64,000 nt of DNA, taken from NCBI GenBank assembly GCA_012064415.1, contig SSNU01000063.1, positions 349,450-413,449 of the forward strand. Reading direction: 5' to 3'. The notes under the pieces are model-generated. The model was not told the DNA's origin and did not search any database. It was given only the letters and a program-made list of their open reading frames with translations. The DNA is from Gyrodactylus bullatarudis. Its lineage: Eukaryota; Platyhelminthes; Monogenea; Gyrodactylidea; Gyrodactylidae. A program made the translations under genes and the position numbers. Every line of letters begins with the position of its first letter. Within the stretch, counting starts at the first letter, position 1. Of this stretch, positions 58,329 to 64,000 are shown one piece after another.

Positions 58329-60207
58329 TTTAAAATATAATTTTTTTGTTAAAATTTTAATTGATGAATACTACATGAATCCTAGAATACTGAATTTCAT
58401 GAAATGATTAGTTATCTTGTCATAAAAAGACTCAAACAAGCAGTATGATAACGAAGAATGATTTTTTCCATTCAAAAATATGCAAAACATCATCTGGGTT
58501 ATCGTCCATAAATCTTGATCGTGTGATAATTTTGAAAAATGGCAACCTCAATAAGATCATTCCAGACACGAGAATTGAATTCCAAAAATCACCCCAAAAA
58601 TTTTAAAAACCTAGATTTGCGTAATTGTTTTCCCTCTCAATCTTTGATTAGAAGAAGGTGATAATAATTGTGATATAGAAGTAGAGAGGGGAATTTTGAA
58701 ATGAGATTACAAATAGTTTTAGAAAAAAAGTTGAAATTTTCATTGGAATTGACCCTTAAAATTAAAATCATTATTGAGTTGAACATCAAGGGATCCATCT
58801 TGTGCTTGTTTTTCCAAGGGGATTTTCAGACGAATACGAAAATCTATGTTAAAGTGTCAATTAATGATCTTGATTTTCTTCAAGTACTTGATGAAGATAA
58901 AGTAGTTCCACAAATTCTGGAATTGACAAAGGGTTGAACCTCTTGACTATGTTTGATTAGTTCTCTTGACTCGGGAAAGAATAAAATGTATAAGAATCTG
59001 TATATAAAAGGTGTTTCATGGTTAAGAGAAAATATAGATTCACTCAAAGGCTACTGCCAAGAAAAGAAATAAGAGGAGTAGATATTTCTCTTGCTCATAA
59101 TTACTGTATTTTTGTTTAGATTTATCGATTATTTATTATGAAAAATATGCTAATTCTATGTAGTATAATATAATTTGAGAATCAACTCATTAAGCTTGTT
59201 AATAAAAGCAATCTTTACACAGTTCCCCCTTTTCCTCTAACTACTCAATAATAAATTAACATTTTTTTTTCTGATGGGATAACTAATGATTCCTTCTCTA
59301 ATCTAAAATCTCCATTTATAAAGAATGGTTTATATTAATAGTTAAGATTAAGGAAGAATGAAGAGTTAGTTTCAATGAAGACTTCATTCAATTATAAAAA
59401 TACAAATGAACATTCAACATCAATGACAGATATCCAATACACCCTATGAATTCTTTTAAGTGTGCTAACTATAAAAGTGTTTATTGACATTTTACCTCAT
59501 GAGCGGTATTTAATTCTGAATGCATTGATTAGAATAGAATAAATGAATAATCCACTAGCTGAAACAACTTTTTTTGACTCTTTAAAGTTTTTGTACAGAA
59601 TCTAAAATGTGTTCATTTATCTTGTTTTTATTTTACAAATCAGAAAAAATCGACTCAATTACCATCTCAATTTATGGCACACATCTTTAGTGTATACTAA
59701 ATATTCTTTTCTCTTTTTTTCTCGATATCATTAGTGTTTCTCATAATTTAGTTTGTAAAAATTTCTGTAATGTAAGATAAGATGAAAGTATCCATAGTTC
59801 TTCCACTGCAGTCTACAGATATACATCTGTATACGTACATTTTACACATTGTTATAGATATATGGAGAAATGCGTAAATCTGTATGTTCTCCAGTCTATT
59901 CCCTAGTGGAATTGGAGTATGATTTATGCTCGGAATGGAGAAAATTATCAAGAATACATTATGTTATCATAATCAAATTAGGTCAATGTTATTTGCACTA
60001 TGGCAAGTCAATTTCAAATTTTAATTGCTTAATTCATTGGAAGACGTCTGAGTTGAGAAATTCGTATCAAGTTTACACTTGAGCTTGTCCATTTCTCTGT
60101 CCTATTCTGAATTTAATGAGTAATTTGCAGCATACAACTTCAGAAGACCATTTCTTGGAAACAGTTTTAGATATCAAAATGAATTTTGTATCATTGTAAC
60201 TAAGCTT

Positions 60208-60664
60208 TAGGCTAGGGTGAAATTTTTAACCTCATATTAAGACCAACTTTTCTGATAGAACTACAATCAATTCTAAGCATTATTTTGTATTGAAGAATGT
60301 GTCGAAAATGCTTCTCTATTATGTCATTCGGTTTTAAAAATCCAAAGTTTTTCAAATCGCCGCTCAATTTTCAATGAATTTTTACTACGCAATCACTAAA
60401 ATCCGGAATATCTTGACCATTTAATGAATTTCCTAAATTTTATCTTCAAAATTAATAGAAAACTTATCATCAAGAGGGGCTTCATGGTTAATTTCGTTAT
60501 TTTATCATGTCCGTGGGATATTGTGGGAAAAATGGGCAATGACATAATGGAGAATGATTTTCATCCTTTAAAATTATGCAAAACATGATCTGAGTACTAA
60601 AATTTATCAGAAAAATAAGTCCTCTTGTGAGTTGTTTGGAGAAAAAAAAGTTCACCCTAGCCTA
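60208..60664. mobile_element. hAT-type MITE, complete copy in inverse orientation
   Basis: Terminal repeats TAGGCTAGGGTG and CACCCTAGCCTA. Flanks are CTAAGCTT (60200-60207) and CTAAGCAT (60665-60672), an 8-bp duplication with one change. 457 bp, inverted relative to the copy at 51262-51717. Confidence 0.82.
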
Positions 60665-62702
60665 CTAAGCATGAGTCTATAGTAACTTTGCTTAAAACAA
60701 TAATTCATGTTTCGACTTTTCAAAATACCAAAAACACTGAAGAAGAATTCGGTATCTGGAATCATCAGATATGGGTTCATATAAACTTTGATCTTGTAAA
60801 TTGTTTTTTTAATCTTGAAAAAGTCAATGTTTTACCCCCTTAATCACATCAAATGAGCCGTGAGAAGTCTTTTTCAGGAGATGCTGTATCCATTTGGAAA
60901 ACTTTCTTCTGCCATGAGTGAAAAGATTGTTCAAAATAAAAAGGTAACTTTGGAATATTCTTTCCTTCATGGTGATAGATTCGATGAATATTATGATTGT
61001 TTCTAAATTCATCTCCTGCCTTTATTCCTTCTTCCATTGCACACACAATAAAAAGATAATCCAGTATGAAAAAAACAGAAATATCCTTTCTCTTTCTCTT
61101 CACTCTGGTTCGGAGGTAAACCCACAGCAATGTAGAAAAATGTACATGAAAAAAACGAATATTTTTCTTTTATTCTTTTCACTCTTTCCCCCAACCCCTT
61201 TATTTACCCTATCTCTCAATGTTCTGTAAGTAAAAATAAGCAATGCTGATTTAAAGGAATAAAAAATCCATTGAAATTATTGTATTTGTACAATTGTTTC
61301 TTTTGGTACGATAAGTTGTTAAAAATGTTCAATTTCCCCCGCTTGAGTTCAATTTCCTCTTATTCTTAAGCTAAGCTTGATATGGCGGCCAGTTGTAGGC
61401 CATAGAGTTGTAAAAAATGAATTGTTTGTCAATTTAGAAAAATGAACAAATCCCTATAGATCAGCATGCCTGGTCAATAAATTATCATGAGGCAAGCCAT
61501 CCTCGATTAACAAGACAGATGTTAAATTATAACACAAGCGCTTGTTCTTTTACTTTTTTAAAAATATCCCTTCTAAGATTGTAACACAAAAAAAGGATCT
61601 AAATCACACAAAAGAGATTCATTGACTCAAGAGATCAGTAGTGTTTAAATAACCCTTCCATAGTAATTGTCCCTTTCTCGTCCGTAATTGTGTTTTAATG
61701 GATTTGAAAATAATTTTTTTATCACTTGCCTAATAGAAAAATGAATAACCCTTTGAATGAGCTATGAACCAGATAGTAACAATAAATTATTGAGGAGCTA
61801 TAATAATTTGAAGATTACTTGTTTTTGGAAAAGTTCAAATTTTTTCAAATATTTTTGTGATCACTTGATATCAGCTTGATATCATTTCTTGAGATAAAAA
61901 ATAGAGAGATGAATCAGCAGATCAGATTTAACACAATTGATTTTTTTGTATAAAAACTAAAATTTTGGCGACAAATCATAATTTAAAATAATTTTTTTTC
62001 CAGATCTTTTTCTTTAAACGATAGGGGGGTTGGCATCACGATCTGGATTCTAAAATACTCTTTTACATTATTGATGAAGATAAAGGTTGAGATTTCTGTA
62101 AAAATCATCAATTTAGCTTTACTCCCCAGAAAAGAGAAAATTCTCTCATTTTTCTCCTTGGGCATTTTTGTTGACTAAGTTTGGCATCCTTATGCATTGA
62201 GTTGATTATAATATGCAAGTAATCTAACCCGATATTTCCTAGCTACGATTCGTTCATACTGATTCATTAATCATTTGGGTCAGTTTTCCCATCTTAAAAA
62301 GGGGGAAGATGATAGTTTTTTGTGTTTCTCTGTTTATGTTATTAGATGACTAGTAAAAGTTGTCATTTGATCAGCCCCAAGAGGATTTGCAACAGATAAT
62401 AAACTCACAGTATATTTCGATGACTAACCTCTCTAAATCTCTCTGGCTATTCCGGCTATCTGTATTATGAGTGCCATTAAAACAGATTATAGGAATATAT
62501 GATTTAATGACTTTATCAAATCATTCATAATACATATATATTACATCTAACAAATATAGAATTAGTTAGTTGTGTACTCTTGACTCTTTGCATTCAAACA
62601 ATAGATTATTCCTTTGGCCAGAATTGAGGACATTAGTATTAAGATTACTTGAGAGGACCTTTTATTGGATTCTTGAAACTATCAAATATATTTTTCTCCT
62701 AG

Positions 62703-62915
62703 CAATTCGTGATGAACTTATCCGTACTCGTTCATGGTGACAACATGGAAAAGCTAAAGTGGGCATTTCGACTCTACGATATCGATAATAATGGAATTAT
62801 TTCTCGTAATGAAATGCTACGGGTAGTCAACTCAATTTATGCCCTAATGGGTAACCATACAAATCCGCCAATTGAACAGAATACAACACAAAAACATGTT
62901 GATGAAGTTTTCAAG
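62703..62915 (+). CDS. KChIP-like calcium sensor, exon with EF-hand 3
   Basis: A 213-bp phase 0-0 exon between TTTCTCCTAG and GTACGC, encoding 71 residues. It starts QFVMNLSVLVHGD, then MEKLKWAFRLYDIDNNG, IISRNEMLRVVNSIYALMG and KHVDEVFK. The EF-hand 3 loop DIDNNGIISRNE has the full set of calcium ligands (D1, D3, N5, S9, E12). Spacing of the loop, the MMG-like turn and the KHVD helix equals that of vertebrate KChIPs (DINKDGYITKEE, RQHVETFF). Related sensors such as frequenin have a different linker. Confidence 0.88.
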
Positions 62916-62999
62916 GTACGCCTAACATACATAGAGGTCTGATACATTTTCATTAATTGAATGTTTTTAAAGGACTCTATTCGAATGAGAAATACTTTT

Positions 63000-63325
63000 T
63001 TAACCCTACATGTACTCTTTTTGACTACATTTTTCCTCTTCCACCTAATTTGAATAACGCTCAATCTCTAACAATTGAGCGGGTGCAATATAGATTTCCA
63101 CATTCCCTATATCCTCATTTGGACTCGTACAATGCGCTTATCTCGATCTCTTTGGGTTCGTAGATATGCATTTATAGTTAAAAAATTTTCTGAGTCCTAT
63201 TCTGTTTCTGAGAATAATTATAACCTCAGGAACTCAAAATATGAATTTAATTACTTATTATCTACGTTCAACTCTATTATATCAAAATATGAATTATCTG
63301 ATCGTGATGATTAGTCCAATCTTAA
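63000..63325 (+). pseudogene. candidate 3'-end fragment of a LINE reverse transcriptase
   Basis: One frame reads TIERVQYRFPHSLYPHL, resembling the IEKVQRRF motif common near the end of CR1/Jockey-type reverse transcriptases. A second frame after a shift reads RSLWVRRYAFIVKKF and then NNYNLRNSKYEFNY, in the places of the family's SLEYRR and Asn-rich tail. It is short, frameshifted and lies in an intron of the KChIP-like gene. Chance similarity cannot be excluded. Confidence 0.35.
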
Positions 63326-63686
63326 GTTAGTCATGTCTCACATTAGATCTAAATTGGACTCCATGAAAACCCTGTTTTTGAAACAATAGCTGTACATTTC
63401 AAATATGACATTTCCTACTCGATATCACTCATCGTTTTGAAGATAACTGGTTTTAGAGCAAAAATATGCAAATTTTAGCCTCTATTATCTTTGAAATGAT
63501 AATTCGGCTTTCAAAAGGAATTCAGATTCGGAATAATTTTGGTTCAGGTTACAAATTTTCTAACTTGCGTGATGAAAATAACAATAATTTGGGGCATGAA
63601 GGGTTAAAATCGTTCAATTTATTGAATTGTACTTTGTCAAACCCTCTTTCAGTTCAGGAGAGTCTAAATGCTATTTTATTTTTTAG

Positions 63687-63749
63687 CGATTTGATCTTAA
63701 CGAAGATGGACAAATCAGTGAAGATGAATTCCTTCAAGTTTGTAAAAAT
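63687..63749 (+). CDS. KChIP-like calcium sensor, exon with EF-hand 4
   Basis: A 63-bp phase 0-0 exon between TTTTTTAG and GTAAGT. RFDLNEDGQISEDEFLQVCKN contains a canonical EF-hand 4 loop (D1, N3, D5, Q7, S9, E12). The equivalent human exon reads [21 protein letters not shown]. Confidence 0.88.
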
Positions 63750-63813
63750 GTAAGTATGAAGCCTAATAAATTTTTGTTATTTCAAATGATATTTCTCTTC
63801 TATCCAAACACAG

Positions 63814-63861
63814 GATCCAAACATATTTGATGCAATTAGCTATTTATATACAGTTTTTTAA
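63814..63861 (+). CDS. KChIP-like calcium sensor, last exon
   Basis: After CCAAACACAG the frame reads DPNIFDAISYLYTVF and stops at TAA. Length matches the KChIP last exon (DDNIMRSLQLFQNVM), and the DxNI start is kept, but the helix differs. No AATAAA is seen in the remaining 139 bp. Confidence 0.8.
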   Translation, partial: DPNIFDAISYLYTVF

Positions 63862-64000
63862 AAAGAAAAGAAGAATTATCCCAAAAATTGAGAGAGAGAG
63901 AAAGACAGCCTAATTAACTAAGCTACTACATTGAATTGCACAAAAGAAAGTTCCGTCGAGTCCCCTCCCCTCTCCTTGACCAGCCCAAATGTTTTTTTCT

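Larger units (their letters stand above)
56050..58345 (+). mobile_element. nearly full-length Penelope-like retroelement
   Basis: Coding sequence runs from ATG 56081 to the stop at 58153 with two frameshifts, followed by a 3' tail carrying a hammerhead motif at 58294-58328. It belongs to a different subfamily from the copies at 19.5, 38 and 54 kb. Amino acid similarity is clear (FLDVKLTKKPDG, YIGRTQRR, ELPWPN end), but the tail shares only the ribozyme core. No upstream pseudo-LTR or second ribozyme was seen, so the 5' end is probably incomplete. Confidence 0.88.
55594..62702 (+). other. 7.1-kb intron of the KChIP-like gene
   Basis: It contains a nearly full-length Penelope-like element (about 56050-58345) in the sense direction and a hAT-type MITE (60208-60664). 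The rest is AT-rich with no supported exon. Confidence 0.6.

Noticed and set aside
60849..61229. overlapping open frames on both strands near 61 kb
   Set aside because: They overlap each other in several frames, have biased composition and match no family. They lie in an intron of the KChIP-like gene.

Overview
The window is AT-rich eukaryotic DNA from an invertebrate. Genes are spliced, with both very short introns (31-64 bases) and introns of several kilobases. Transposon debris is dense: Penelope-like elements, Tc1/mariner, piggyBac, hAT-type MITEs and foldbacks. This mix fits an arthropod. A copepod such as a sea louse is my guess from general features, not something the sequence proves.

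Region 1-10.4 kb has no complete host gene. It holds a foldback repeat (2.06-2.78 kb), two rearranged copies of an unidentified Tyr/Asn-rich coding fragment (5.5 and 8.0-8.6 kb) and two Penelope tails in inverted order (6.75-7.24 kb). Region 10.4-15.7 kb is a compact housekeeping cluster. It contains the first large exon of a DYRK2-type kinase (minus), TFIIF alpha/RAP74 (minus, three exons), SLU7 (plus, one exon) and the last exon of an orphan multi-pass membrane protein (minus). TFIIF alpha and SLU7 are head to head across 166 bp. SLU7 and the membrane-protein gene are tail to tail.

The orphan membrane gene has three phase-matched exons (25.19-24.80, 17.96-17.57 and 15.68-15.51 kb). Its first intron carries a Tc1/mariner copy whose left inverted repeat was split by a Penelope insertion, plus a reverse transcriptase relic and a truncated MITE. 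Its last intron carries a 202-bp inverted copy of its own second exon.

A SINHCAF/FAM60A-like gene (plus) starts at about 26.16 kb and runs through phase-matched exons to 47.47 kb, gaining a long Ser/Asn-rich extension. Its introns are full of repeats. From 55.5 kb to the right edge lie the last four exons of a KChIP-like neuronal calcium sensor (plus). Between and within these lie a 1.34-kb element with ~497-bp inverted arms, a TIR element with a hAT MITE nested in it, a piggyBac deletion derivative and a nearly full-length Penelope element.

The most striking signal is a set of six hammerhead ribozyme motifs at the 3' ends of the Penelope-like copies. Their stem I changes are compensatory, and their stem III is an 8-base palindrome that itself varies between copies. 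Gene calls rest on protein families I recognise and on splice-phase continuity. Exon joins across long introns are inference.
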